A model generated the notes under the pieces. The model had not been told where the DNA came from and did no database searches. It was given only the letters and a program-made list of their open reading frames with translations. Made by a program: the position numbers and the translations under genes. From positions 111,315,284-111,379,283 of the forward strand of contig OV884057.1 in NCBI GenBank assembly GCA_930367215.1: DNA of 64,000 nucleotides. Reading direction: 5' to 3'. Origin of the DNA: Pollenia angustigena (lineage: Eukaryota > Arthropoda > Insecta > Diptera > Polleniidae). Positions 10,219 to 21,914 of the stretch are shown piece after piece. The first letter of the stretch is position 1. Each line of letters opens with the position of its first letter.

Positions 10219-11559
10219 TGGTTTTCCAGGATTGTCCTGGTTGTAGACTACTTGTCCTGGTGTCCTGGTCCACTATTAAATTGTCCTGGTTTTTTGTACA
10301 GGTCAAGACAAACAAATTAGTTTTTTGCTTTACTTGTTAACAAAGGTTAATATTTCTGTTATAACACTGATAACATAAGGTAATTGTATAAAGAACTTTA
10401 ATTAAATTCAACTGTTATCTGGTGTAAAGCTGGTAAAAGCTTTCAATAATATTAGATGATAGTCAATCCTCTTTCAAATTTCGTTTCAACTAGTGGCTGT
10501 AAAAAGTAATACCGTGTAAACAGCTTTTATAAGTAATCGAAAACCGACAAATTGCTTTCTCTAAGGCAGCCCATACACGTTTCAATTCAATTGCCAACTG
10601 AGTCGGTCGTTGTCCAAATCAAAGCGTGTATTGCTTTTTCAATTGATCAGTTTGCCAGTTGTCGAGTTGGTTGAAAAAAAATCAAAAGAGTTAGATTCTT
10701 TTCAAGTTGAGTACTTAGTTTGCTCAATGGACAAAGGAAAGAAACTCGTTAAAGACTGAAACACTGGAGAGTATTATTCAATGTAAGTTTGATTTTAATA
10801 TGACATGCTGCCTGTTTTATAACTATATCAAAGACCGAAATGCAGTTCTAGAAAAAGTGCAATCTTCTGAAAATTATTTTAGTTTGGAACATTTTAAGCT
10901 CAACTTTTTATTATTTTTCATCGTTTTTATGTACATGAAGTACACGTTAATTTTTTTTCTATATATTATTGGATTTAAAAATAAAAACTGGATGGTTTTT
11001 ACATATCGCACCCTAAATACTAAAAGGTGACAACTCAAAATTCTGAAATTTTCAGGAGAGCCAAAAAACAGTTTATGTAAAAATGGTGATAATATTCAAC
11101 ATTTTTCATTTTTCGAATTTATTCTATGAGCTAAATTTCAGTTATTGAAGGAATAGAACTATTACAAAAAAGCTTTATAAAATACATAACTGAAATTTAG
11201 CTCATAGAATAAATTCGAAAAATGAAAAATGTTGAATATAATATAAAGTACCCTTCGGAAGGAAATAATTCCCAGTTTCTAATGGTGATAATATTAAAAA
11301 AAAAAATAGTTCCCTTATTAAAAAAGTCCAATTTGAAGATAGTTTTGATATGCCTTTTTCAATTTTGTAAGTAGCTAGAGATGTGAAATGAGAATTATTT
11401 TATGAAAAAAAGTAATTTTTGAAAAATTTGTGACCATTTAGTATTTAGGGTGCGATTTACTACATACATATGTATTAAAAAAAAACTTTTCTGTTGGTAT
11501 AATTTTTTATCCATTTTTTCCATGTGTCTTGGTTGAAAGGTTCAAACATCTGGCAGCCC
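10219..11559. mobile_element. hAT-like element copy, left end degraded
   Basis: It is about 95% similar over long blocks, in inverse orientation, to the element at 13556-15556. The right end is the inverse of TAGGGCTGCCAGATG at 11545-11559. The left end begins with repeated TCCTGG motifs but lacks the TAGGG terminus, so no target duplication can be read. Without its internal hairpin it is about 1.2 kb. No intact open frame is present. Confidence 0.7.
11093..11240. repeat. Inverted repeat inside the hAT-like copy
   Basis: ATTTTTCATTTTTCGAATTT near 11097 is repeated in inverse at the right, with arms of about 55 bp around a spacer containing AAAGCTTTATAAA. A single-armed relative is at about 35940-36045. 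Confidence 0.8.
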
Positions 11560-11597
11560 TAAACAAAGGGCGCTAAAAAATTGAGGTTCATTGTGGT

Positions 11598-12623
11598 CAG
11601 CGTTACCGTTGTGATACTAAAGTATCAATTTGACCCTTTTTCGACGGTGCTGATACCTTTTATGACCCTTTTTTTAAATTATACTTTTGTATCATTATCA
11701 CCTATTTTGTGGCACTTTTTGACTCTTTTTTTGGAAAAAGCTCTCACATTTTGTTTTTTGTCAACACTGCGGAACAGAAGTGCTAAACAAATGTTTTCGA
11801 AATAAGCATTGCTTGATATGGAACAGACTTATAAACTTACAATTCCATGCTTTCTTCTCCTTGATTTTTGATTATAAAGTACAATTTCAATAAAAGCAAA
11901 CATAACTCATATAAATATTTGTTATTTTTACAGTGGTTTCTTTTTAAAACAAAAATTTGACCTTTTATTAAAAAAATGCAATTTGGTGTTTTGCTCTCTT
12001 AAACAGTAGCATATTTTATTCAAAAAAATTCGCCCTTAATAATGGCAAAAGGTATTGAACTTTTCGCCCCCTTTTGAATCGACAGTGTTGAGAGTGCCCT
12101 AACAGGAATGAAAACAAGAGGTAAAAATTGTTCAATTAGCGGAAATTCCCAAATATTTGGTAAAAGCGGTATGATAGCAAAGTCTTATATTTATTAAAAA
12201 TCGTAATAGCTTTTAAAAATCTGACACTTACAGGAAAAAATCGCTTTAATCGAGAAAATGGTTACAATCCGCGAACGATAGCAAAATTAAAAACAAACAC
12301 TAAAATTTATTTGACATCGCTAAATCGGAAAATTACATAAAAAGTATGAAAAAATTAGCTATAATGATAAAGAATAAACTTTTTGTCAGGTGTTTAAAAC
12401 AGAGCATTCCATAAAAAATATTAAGTTTTTTGAGCTTTTCCTACCTGATATATTATTTTTTTGTTTGCTTATAAAAAACTTGGTCTTATTATGTTCATTA
12501 AAATGGGAAATACTGCTTATAAAAAACTTGACCCTTTTTTTATTGAAATACCCTTTTTTTACCCCTTTTTCTGGAAAATCCCCTTTTTGTGACCGTTTTC
12601 GAACATTTCCAACGGTAACCCTG
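11598..12623. mobile_element. Non-autonomous hAT-like element
   Basis: The ends are CAGCGTTACCGTTG and the inverse of CAGGGTTACCGTTG. They are flanked by a perfect 8-bp duplication ATTGTGGT (11590-11597 and 12624-12631). Both subterminal regions carry repeats of a short pyrimidine motif (TGACCCTTTTT, TACCCCTTTTT). No transposase is visible in 1026 bp. Confidence 0.85.
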
Positions 12624-12870
12624 ATTGTGGTAATGTTTACAGTTTTTCGCATTGTCCTAAAAGAATAGCATAAATAAAAGAATTTCAGGAATACTGTTCT
12701 GTACTAACCCATTAGATACATATTAGGTGTTTCTTATACAAGATGGACTTCTTTGAAGGGAGATATTGTAAGAATTATAGAACAGTGGGATGTTTTGATA
12801 TCGTATTTTGTATCATGTTTTTATAAAGTCAATGGTTAAGAACCACAGAACTTGCAGAAAGTATGTCTGA

Positions 12871-13184
12871 GTTCACACTATGAACGTTTTCTTTCCGAAA
12901 GTCTAAAGGCTCAGTTAGCCGGGAGTAACAGTAACGTTACAAATCAGCTGCTTCATTTTTTTGTATGCAAATCAATTAGAACGATTACAGTTAGCAGTAA
13001 GATGTTACGTCTCAATCTGTAAGAAATAGATTGGTCTTACTTTTTTACGGTAAGGTTACTGTTACTCCCGGCTAACTGAGCCTTAAGTTTTTTAGAGAGA
13101 GGGGAGAGGAAAGTGACATATTCTCTTCCCCTCTCACCAAAAACTGAGACTTTCTGAAAGAAAACTTTCATAGTGTAAACCCAG
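12871..13184. mobile_element. Palindromic MITE split by a second MITE
   Basis: The left arm GTTCACACTATGAACGTTTT and the right arm (inverse of GTTTACACTATGAAAGTTTT) flank the inner element 12907-13083. The centre has complementary GAGAGGGGAGAGGA-type purine and TCTCTTCCCCTCTC-type pyrimidine blocks, as in the 17083 element. Confidence 0.75.
12907..13083. mobile_element. Harbinger-like palindromic MITE, TAA target
   Basis: The ends are AGGCTCAGTTAGCCGGGAGT and its inverse. The 3-bp duplication TAA is at 12904-12906 and 13084-13086. Length is 177 bp. The TTA/TAA target is the hallmark of the PIF/Harbinger superfamily; the assignment is by this trait only. Confidence 0.8.
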
Positions 13185-13547
13185 ACTATGAGTGAGTTCC
13201 AAAACGTCAGTTGCATAGCACCTCGCTTTTTTAAGCATTCTAAAATGCAAACGTGTAGAGTTTTACAATATTATAAAATGCAATAGAGCCTATTACCATT
13301 TTAAAAGAATCTTCAGGAGAGAAAAAAAATTTAATAAAAAAAAATTACGGTTAATATCATTAATAAATTATGAATTGAAGATAATATCCTGAAAAAATTG
13401 TTTTTGTAATCACAATAGCTTGCTTTTTAAAAATTATGATAGGCTCTTTTGCATTTTTTTGTTTTTAAATATTTTTAAAATTTGATCGGTTTCAAACAGT
13501 GCTGCCATTAGGATACGAAAGATACATTTTTCGTATCTTTTGATGAC
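13185..13547. other. Non-coding spacer
   Basis: No gene is seen. It contains a short hairpin (GATACGAAAGATAC / GTATCTTT region, 13511-13540) and GAGTTCCAAAACGTCAG at 13196, which resembles the ends of the 3033-9231 element. Confidence 0.5.
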
Positions 13548-13555
13548 TTCTAGTA

Positions 13556-15556
13556 TAGGGCTGCCAGATGTTTGAAAAAATGGATACAAATTATACCAAG
13601 AGAAAAGTTATTTTTTATACATATGTATGTAGTATATCGCACCCTAAATACTAAAGGGTCACAACTCAAAATTTTTCAAAAATTACTTTTTTTATAAATT
13701 AATTCTCATAAGGCATTGCAAAACTTTCTTAAAATTAGACCTTTTGAATAAGGGAACTAATTTGTATACCCTCCACCCCAATTAGTTGTGAAGAGGGTAT
13801 ATTAAGTTTGTCATTCCGTGTGAAACTTTTTTATTATTCATCTCAGACCCCATAGCCATGTCCGTCTGTCCGTCTGTTGAAAACACGCTCACTTTCGAAC
13901 AACTCAAAAGAAATGATCAAAATTGCTTGTAGTTATCCTAAGCAGTTTGGGATTGAAATCCAGCAAAATCGGTTCAGTAGGACCAGAGCTATGAATCAAA
14001 ATATGGAACCACCACCTAAAAAAAATTGATAATTTTGTTACAAAAAGTAGCATAAATGCTGGAACAAGGCACCGAATGAGATCAGATTTTGCAAAAATTT
14101 GTTTTATTGGACGGGAAATCACGCTGTTCAATTTCGTGAAGATCTATCCATAATTTACCCTAAGCCCCATATAAACAGTACTCCCGGAAAACAGCTTAGT
14201 ACGCCTAAAACCGTAAAAAATAACGCTACCGTAACAAAATTTGGTACATCACAGTTTTTTGGCACTAGAAATAACACTGTGAAATTTCGTGAAGTTCGGT
14301 CCATAATTTACCCAAGGCCCTATATAAACCCTACTCCCGGAAAACAGTTTAGTACACCTAAAACCATATTTAATAATGCTATCACAACAAAAATTGGTAC
14401 GTCACAGTTTTAAAGGACTAGAAATGACGCTATGAAATTTCGTGATGATCGGTCCATAATTTACCCTAGGCCCCATATAAACCCTACTACCGGAAAACAG
14501 TTTAGTCGCCTTAAACCATAATTAATAACAAACGTCACAGTTTATAATAATAATAACATACAGATATTACTCCTTAAACATTCGCACTGTCGGTGGAGGG
14601 TATCAAAGATTCGGCACAGCCGAATATAGCACTCTAACTTGTTTTTTTTTTTTAATATTATCACCATTTTTACATAAACTGTTTTTGGGTCTCCTGAAAG
14701 AAAATTTAAGAATTTTGAGTTGTTACAGTTTAGTATTTAGGGTGCGATATTTAAAAACCATCCAGTTTTTATTTTTAAATCTAACAATATATACAAAAAA
14801 AAATTAACGTGTACTTCATGTACATAAAAATTATGAAAAATAATAAAAAGTTGAGCTTAAAATGTTCTTAACTAAAATAAATTTCAGAAGATTGCACTTT
14901 TTCTAGAACTTCATTTCGGTCTTTGATATAGTTATAAAACAGGTAGCATGTCATATTAAAATCAAACTAACATTGAATAATACTCTGCAGTGTTTCAGCC
15001 TTTAACAAGTTTCTTTCCTTTGTCCATTGAGCAGACTAAGTACTCATCTTGAAAAAATAAAACTCTTTTGATTTTTCTTTAACCAACTCGACAACTGGCA
15101 AACTGATCAATTGAAAAAGCAATACACGCTTTGATTTGGACAACGACCGACTCAGTTGGCAATTGAATTGAAACGTGTATGGGCTGCCTTAGAGAAAGCA
15201 ATTTGTCGGTTTTCGATTACTTATAAAAGTTGTTTACACGGTATAACTTTTTACAGCCACTAGTTGAAACAAAATTTGAAAGAGGATTGACTATCATTTA
15301 ATACATATTATTGAAAGCTTTTACCAGCTTTACACCAGATAACAGCTGAATTTAATTAAAGTTCCTTATACAGTTACCTTATGTTAGCAGTGTTATAACA
15401 GAAATCTTAACCTTTGTTAACAACTAAAGCAAAAAACTAATTTGTTTGTCTTGACCTGTACAAAAAACCAGTACAATTTAATAGTGGACCAGGACACCAG
15501 GACAAGTAGTATAAAACCAGGACAGTCCTGGAAAACCAGGACGTATGGCAGGCCTA
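13556..15556. mobile_element. hAT-like element with complete 8-bp duplication
   Basis: The ends are TAGGGCTGCCAGATG and the inverse of TAGGCCTGCCATACG. The duplication TTCTAGTA is at 13548-13555 and 15557-15564. It is an inverse copy of 10219-11559. The right subterminal region repeats the motif CCAGGAC/CCTGG. An unrelated 0.9-kb repeat (13765-14640) is inserted near the left side. No transposase frame is seen. Confidence 0.88.
13765..14640. mobile_element. Dispersed fly repeat with internal 153-bp units
   Basis: It starts TATACCCTCCACC and ends after GGTGGAGGGTATC, CGGCACAGCCGAATATAGC and CTCTAACTTGTTTT. It is absent from the sister element at 11280-11290, which defines the boundaries. Inside, a unit of about 153 bp (GAAATTTCGTGAAG, TCCATAATTTACCC, CCATATAAACCCTACT, GGAAAACAGTTTAGT) occurs three times from about 14121. 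The gene-like frame at 14099-14413 is only this repeat translated. Confidence 0.75.
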
Positions 15557-15564
15557 TTCTAGTA

Positions 15565-16768
15565 CCATGTATAATCCTGACATTTTTCGTATCTGAACGC
15601 AAAATTTACAGAAATAAAATATTAGAATACTGATCATCGTTTCCGACGCAATACTAATACAATAGCAGCTTTAATAATGAAGAAAGAAAGCAGAAAGGAT
15701 GTTTAAACATACGATCCACCTAAATCGATGATTACTAGAAGTGCGAAGTTGTTCTGAAGAAATATGAACATCTTTTTTATTTTCAGGAAATTTATATGAA
15801 CTTTTTGATATAATCGCCTTAGTAAAACATACCTAATATTTATGACTTAAATAATTATAAAAATGAATTTATATGGTATCCAGGTATTTTCGTTACCTAA
15901 ATCGCAAAAGGCCCTAACTAACCCAAAATTTTTTTAACACTTTTTATGTTATTTTCCGACAAGTTGTAATCGATTAAGCGATCTTTAGCTAGTTTTTTAA
16001 TTTGTTTTAAATTTTGCAAAGTTTCGCGAATTTTAGCCATGTTCGCGATAAACCCGATTTGTTCCTGTAAGTTTTCTTATTCTTTACAGCTTAAACGATT
16101 ATTAATAAAAAGTATACTTTGCTATTTTCCTTATTGTTTTAGGGACTTAAAATGAATTTTATGGCGAAATATAAACATTTTCGCTTTCTTGGAATTATTT
16201 TTTGTTACTTTCCGACATTTTGTTTTTTTTACCCATTTAGCGATTTCAAATTAATTTTAGTTTTGTTTAAAAGTTTACAATTTTTCGCGAATTTTAGCCA
16301 TATTCGCGCTAGACGCGGTTTTTCCTGTGAGTCTTAAAAGCTTTCACGATTTTTTAATAAATATAATACTTTGCTATAAAGCTGCGGTTAGCAAATCAGC
16401 GATCTTTAGTTCAACTAAAGTTTTTTCGAAAAAAAACTTGGAATGCACAAAAACATGCGGATTTGAGAACACCAATTTATGAATTATGCGGATTGAAACA
16501 ATTTTTAATTTTCAATTCGAGTCGAAACCTAAAACTTACCTGATCATTTTCTTTACAATATTCATTAAATATGAAATAAAAGGGTATGTTAATAAATGTT
16601 AAACGCTATATATAGATTTTAAAATGGTTTTTCAATATGTATCTTTTTGGGAAAAAGTGTATCTTTTTTGGCAACTAAAATGTATTTTCTCTAAATTTCA
16701 CTGGCAACTCTGGTTTCAAAGGATAAAACTATTTTTAAGCGGCAGCCCTTTGACATAAACCTAGACAA
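15565..16768. other. Non-coding, contains an old 261-bp tandem duplication
   Basis: TTTCGCGAATTTTAGCCAT occurs at 16022 and, as TTTCGCGAATTTTAGCCAT again, at 16283. Flanking blocks (TTCCGACA, ATTAATAAA, TACTTTGCTAT) repeat at the same 261-bp spacing. No gene is seen. Confidence 0.5.
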
Positions 16769-17497
16769 CCCTACAGATAATATTGGACTACGTGGTCCAT
16801 TGTGGCTCAAATGGACTACTTACAACATGGTCCAATGTACTGTAGTATGGACCATGTTATAAGAAATAAACACATAGTGCTGCCAACAACTGCATGATGT
16901 ATAATTTTCTATAGTTTACAGTATTACACATTGGTAGCCCTGATGTTGTCCATTATTAATTGTTCATTTATAAGTGAAAGTTTGTGAAATTTGTGGAAAA
17001 AAGGTAAACAAATTAAAAATACAAAGTAAATATATTTAATAATAGCAATAATAGACTACAGACACACCATAAAAGGCGATTAGTGCCGGTTCACACAGGT
17101 CAAGTTTGACTCGTCAAGTCTTGAGTTTTTGGGAGAGAGCGGGAATGAAGTGGCATTCTCTTTTCCCTTCTCTCCTAAAAACTCAAGACTTGACGAGTCA
17201 AACTTGACGTGTGTGAACAGGCACTTAGTAAAAAATGAAAAAGAAAAATGCTTAAACTACCCCTTAAGTGTACTCCATACTGTAGTAACATGGAGTACTT
17301 TTAAAACTAACCCACTTTAGTACTCCTTGGAGTAGTTTAGGGACTACTTCGGTGGGTTATATGGTCCCCTCCTAGGACATCGTAATGTTAAATGGACCAC
17401 CTTCTACCCATATATTTGGAGTAGTTTTGGAGTACTCCTACTCCTTTATGGACTACTCTTTACATGCATGTATGGACTAGTCTCGTTATCTGCAGGG
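16769..17497. mobile_element. TIR element with CCCTRCAGATAA ends
   Basis: The left end CCCTACAGATAA and the right end (inverse of CCCTGCAGATAA) are flanked by AA on both sides. The interior repeats GGACTA/TAGTCC, GGTCCA and GGAGTA motifs on both sides. A 142-bp MITE is inserted at 17083. Confidence 0.65.
17083..17224. mobile_element. Harbinger-like palindromic MITE, TTA target
   Basis: The ends are GTGCCGGTTCACACA and the inverse of GTGCCTGTTCACACA, with TTA at 17080-17082 and 17225-17227. The arms contain TCAAGTTTGACTCGTCAAGT. A shorter copy with one arm trimmed is at 53647-53750. Confidence 0.85.
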
Positions 17498-17499
17498 AA

Positions 17500-18015
17500 A
17501 CAATGCAAGAGCAAAAAATCGTCATCTGGCGTTGTGCTGCCACCTGTTTATTCCACCATGCTTACAACGATACACACAATCAGAGCTGTCAACTTTGAAA
17601 TTTCAAAACGCAGAAAACGCGCCATTTAAAAAAAACGCACCAAGTATAAAATTTGTTTTTATTTATTTTATTGTTATGTGTATTAAAAATATAACAATAA
17701 AGCTTTGTTCACAATGGGACAACAATTTCATTTTTTCTTATTTCTTCCCAAAGTATTTCATATATTTTCCTTTAATTTTTCAAACAAAAATGTAACTAAA
17801 TTTTTTTTTTAAAGTTGAGTCTACTTATAATTAAGCAGCATTTTGTCTGAAATTAAAAAATTACGTTTATAATAATTTTTTTTATTTAGTTTTGAATGAA
17901 ATTTTTAACAAAATGTTTTAAAAAATAATAATAAATAAGTAATATTGTTGTGGGCAAAATTTGCCAACGGTTTCTTAATTAATAAGAAACGAAATTGTTG
18001 CTCCCCTTGTGAACA
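17500..18015. other. Non-coding spacer
   Basis: No gene or repeat end is recognised in this A/T-rich stretch. Confidence 0.5.
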
Positions 18016-18017
18016 AA

Positions 18018-18189
18018 CCCTACAAGAAATGAATGAGCGAGTGGTCATATTTTCCATTTTGGTGTTAAGAAAATGATAGAAAGAAATGACCGAAATTTAG
18101 TTTTCGGTCATATTCGGTCATTTGTTTCTATCATTTTCTTAACACCAAAATGAAAAATGTGACTACTCGCTCAATCATTTCTTGTAGGG
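18018..18189. mobile_element. 172-bp palindromic MITE, CCCTACAAGAAATGAATGAG ends
   Basis: Near-perfect arms (GTGTTAAGAAAATGATAGAA; ATGACCGAAA) run to the centre. The flanking dinucleotide AA is on both sides. Same family as 18260 and, more diverged, 1242/2650-2779. Confidence 0.85.
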
Positions 18190-18259
18190 AAGCTTTAAAT
18201 ATTAAAAATTTTGATATTTGAAAAACCAACGAGTAACAAAAAATTTCAACCAAAAACAT

Positions 18260-18431
18260 CCCAACAAGAAATGAATGAGCGAGTAGTCACATTTTTCATT
18301 TTGGTGTTAAGAAAATGATAGAAAGAAATTACCGAATGTGACCGAAAACTTTATTTCGGTCATTTCTTTCTATCATTTTCTTAACACCAAAATGAAAAAT
18401 GTGACTACTCGCTCATTCATTTCTTGTAGGG
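18260..18431. mobile_element. 172-bp palindromic MITE, second copy
   Basis: Same family and length as the copy 70 bp upstream, same arms. It is flanked by AT on both sides. One left-end base differs (CCCAACAAG). Confidence 0.85.
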
Positions 18432-18456
18432 ATTATTACACGCGTAGCAACATTAA

Positions 18457-18763
18457 AGGCCATGTCAGATAAAACTTTTGCTTCGCTTTGCGTCAGAGTT
18501 TCGCTTTGACATTTAAGATGAAATATACATACTTATACGAAACATGTCACATAAAGAACTTTTAACGCAAAGCGAAGCGAAAAGTTAGGCAACTCTCATC
18601 TTTTTGCGTGCTTTGACAATCTACTAGTAGAATTTTTTTTTGTTTATTTTTTTTTAACACACAATGCGTGAGTGTTTATTGTGACATACACCTTTTGCGT
18701 TACGCTTTTCAGTCAAAGTTAGAAACGTCACGCAAAGCGATGAAGTTTTATCTGACATGGCCT
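18457..18763. mobile_element. Harbinger-like MITE, TAA target
   Basis: The ends are AGGCCATGTCAGATAAAACT and its inverse, with TAA at 18454-18456 and 18764-18766. Inner repeats of GCAAAGCGAAGCGAAA occur in both orientations. Confidence 0.85.
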
Positions 18764-18766
18764 TAA

Positions 18767-19053
18767 GTGAAACATGCCCATGTTTATGCGCCCCATACAC
18801 TTTTCGATTTAAGTGTCAACTGAGTCTTTCAACTGAATTGATGCTTGGCCACACACTTCATCAACTGAGTTGAAAGACTTCAAATTAATTTAAAAATTTA
18901 ATGATATAAAAGACAATTTTTTAAATACATAACTTATTTTTGCAGAAGAAAACTACTTTCTTAACCTACTTACAACTACAATTAATGTTGAGAGAATTTC
19001 AACTAATTGTAGTGGGGAATGTAAGATGAGATGAACCCACTGTTTATTGTTGA
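18767..19053. repeat. Fragment related to a dispersed repeat
   Basis: CCCATACACTTTTCGATTTA and CAACTGAGTC resemble blocks in the hAT-like copies (10568, 15180) and at 25790-25835. It is just left of the LTR retrotransposon. Confidence 0.5.
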
Positions 19054-19057
19054 TGTG

Positions 19058-21043
19058 TGTCCTGTGTACCCTTTAGAGGGTTAAGTGAAATGCATCTGTT
19101 GGTAACGCAAGCGTTGGAAGTGGGGGAAAGGGACAGAAATAGGAATGAGGAGTGAGAGGCAAATATTTGTAGATAAAGAGGAAGAATTTGAAAAAAAGGT
19201 AAACAAACAAACAAACAATTAGATAGGGAATAGCTGAAAGTGGTCTGTTTGGAAAATACAAATAAAAAGGTGGCGGAGTCCGACATTTTGCTCTACCGAG
19301 GTTTCTTGGCCGCCAAAGAGTAAAATGTCGGCCTCTTTGATCTTTCGCTCTGGATAAATAAAGATGTGGTAAGTGGTGGCATAAATGGTTTAAGTGGAAA
19401 TTAAAAGAGAAAAAAAGGGAAAGAAAAAACAATACAAGTGTGTGAAATAAATTTCTTTTATTAAAAGTGATTAGTTTCAAGTAGTAGACAACAAAATTTT
19501 GAATAAATTTGATTATTGAAAAATTTTAATAAAAGTACGTAGTTAAAATTTAAAATGTTATTGTAAAACTTTAAAACTTGAAACCAGAAATTAAAAATTA
19601 AAATAAAAAGTTGCAAACGTATTTCAAAATTTATGTTAAGCTGAAAAGCTAAAAGTTAAAAATTAAATAGTAAAAAAAAAAACTAAGAAAAAGAACTAAA
19701 GATTAAAGAAGAAAAAAAAGAAACAGTTTATTATATATATTAAACCAAATACTAAGAAAGAACAATTTAAAAATTATAAATAATTGTAATAAGATAAGCC
19801 ATTCAGTAAAGCCACCACATCCTCGCTGCCACATCCATCGTGGGAACGACCACCAGCCGTTCTTCAGCACAACACCACCCGTTCCAAGGTCAGGTATTCT
19901 GCCAATTTGTTTGACCTAGACCATACGACGGACAACTGTAACGTACAAAATATAAATTTTATATATATATGTGTTTTTTTTGGCATAGGGAAAACAGGGT
20001 TATATAGTTACCCGTAAAGTCAGTCCCTGGTTGAGATTTTGCCAGGTGCGCGTCACAAAAGGGGTTGAGCTCAGGCCTGTCAGTCTTCGTAGGGTTAGCT
20101 GCCCAGGGGTAAAAGCTGTTTTCCTTACCCTAGAAAATATAAAATTTTAAAATTCATATATATATATATAGTTTTTGGTGATTTAACAAAAGACACCTAC
20201 CCAAAACAGGAGCTAGGTAGGACACGTGACGGACGGACGGCAGTATCTGTCATCCGCAATCGCCCGGAGGGAACCGCTGTAAATAGTTTTGTTAAGAAAA
20301 GAATTTTAAAATCTCAATACCCTTTCTTTTTTTTTCTTTCTTTTTGAATCAAATTTTTTTTTTTGAAATTAAAGTTTTATATAATTTTTTCTTTTGTTTA
20401 AACAAATTAAAGTGTAATTTAAATAATTCTATTTATTATCTTTTTATTTTTTTTTAATTGTTAAATAATGATTAGAATTTAGTTTTTTTCAATAAAGCCA
20501 TTAAACAATTTTTTTTGTAATGAATTTTTAAGTGAAATTATGGAGTTCTTTTTATTTAAAATAATGAGTAGATAAACTCATAGGGGAATGTCAATAGGAG
20601 GGTGAATGTATAGAGGGAACGAGGGAAATTTTGGGATGATCTCATTTGTTTCAGGTCATCACGGAGAAGTCCGAATGGATTCTATGTGGGAGGGACAAGA
20701 TTGGCGTAACACCGGCCAATTCCACTCCTAGAGGTAAGAGGTGCAGAAAACGGTGAGTACGCGGTGCAAAATGTTTTAGTACAATAGTTTGGTGCAAGTT
20801 CATTTCGGGTTCCTTTTTTTTTGTGTATAATACGTGTAATTTCGTTTATCTAATTGGCTGGCATGATTTTTTGTATAGTAGCAATTGGCATCGATTGGTT
20901 GGCAAGAACCACCCCAAAACGGCGAGCCCTAGCCGGACTTACGCCAGCATGCCAGCGCCGCCAACAATCTGGCCACACCTGCCTTTATGGTTTTCATTTG
21001 TGTGTTTTTTTTTTTCCATAAATCACCGGCTACTACTGCTACA
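19058..21043 (+). repeat. 5' LTR, about 2 kb
   Basis: It begins TGTCCTGTG and ends CTACTGCTACA, 3 bases before the primer-binding site. Only its last 435 bp survive at the 3' side of the element. A GC-richer block at 19800-20280 interrupts otherwise A/T-rich sequence. A length near 2 kb is unusual; the left boundary is an inference. Confidence 0.6.
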
Positions 21044-21046
21044 AAA

Positions 21047-21064
21047 TGGCGCCCAACGTGGGGC
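21047..21064 (+). promoter_or_regulatory. Primer-binding site, tRNA-Lys
   Basis: TGGCGCCCAACGTGGGGC is complementary to the 3' end of eukaryotic tRNA-Lys(CUU) including the CCA tail. It is the start point for minus-strand DNA synthesis and fixes the 5' LTR end at 21043. Confidence 0.9.
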
Positions 21065-21914
21065 CCGAAATGAACTAATTATCGTTTTCTCTTCTGCTGT
21101 AGCAGACTCCTTGCTTACAGCTCGTGTAGGTCCCGTTTGAGTAATCCAAGAGTCCTCAACGCGTAGTGACACTGGGTAAAGGGCAATGTAGTCTGGTTAG
21201 GGGGAAGGGAAAGTCTGTGTAAATTTCAAAACCATAGTTTTCTTTACAGTTAACTTACCTTAGACTGTAGGTCCCGAAGGATCTGGCAATTTAGCTTCTT
21301 TCGTGTTGCAATGGCAGATCTGGGTTTGTTAATTTGTTTTGTATAGAAATAGGTGTAATCGTTGATGACTGTTTCCAAAGTAGTCTTAATTTCATTTAGG
21401 TAACTAGCGATGCTACGAAATTTCATAGCTACTGTCGAAACAGGATTTAGGGATTCCATCCAAAATTTTAATCCATAGCACATTTTATTTTCATCATAAT
21501 TTTTTTTTTATACAAGTTGTTGTTTTGCACCCGTGTACAAGAAAAATTAGGTTTATATATTATATTAACCTGAAAATAACGAGAAAAGTTTTTATTATTT
21601 TTGCACCCAAATGTTTTAGCTTACGTCTAAACTTACCTTTGGAGTTTATTAATTTACCTCGTTTCCTTTTGCGTCACCTGAAAATCCTATTGACACCCAA
21701 AACATACATTTTATTATTCGTTTTTTTTTCATTTAAGGTTTAATTATTTGTGAACCGCTATTATCATTATAATTGTTTTTTTTTAATCAAACGTAGCCAC
21801 CAAAATCAATTATTTATCATTTTAAGGAAAAAACAAACTTATTTTTTTTACCCTTATAAAGCTTTTGTTAACCATTTGGAAGCAAAGGTTTCGAATTGTT
21901 AGAATTATTTGCTA
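21065..21914. other. Retrotransposon leader between primer site and gag
   Basis: No sense coding region. On the - strand a 77-codon open frame runs from 21483 to 21250 (starts MCYGLKFWMESLNPVS) and ends at a consensus splice donor (AAG|GTAAGT). I do not recognise its product and it may be chance. Confidence 0.5.

Noticed and set aside
14099..14413. A 104-codon open frame with internal amino-acid repeats
   Set aside because: It is a translation of the 153-bp DNA repeat within the inserted element 13765-14640; no protein family.
10219..15556. A single 5.3-kb foldback transposon
   Set aside because: Internal ends (11559 and 13556) and the 8-bp duplication around 13556-15556 show two separate inverse copies of a smaller element.
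19073..19480. A 135-codon - strand frame with hydrophobic stretches
   Set aside because: It lies in the long LTR, is driven by pyrimidine-rich composition and has no recognisable domain or splice context.
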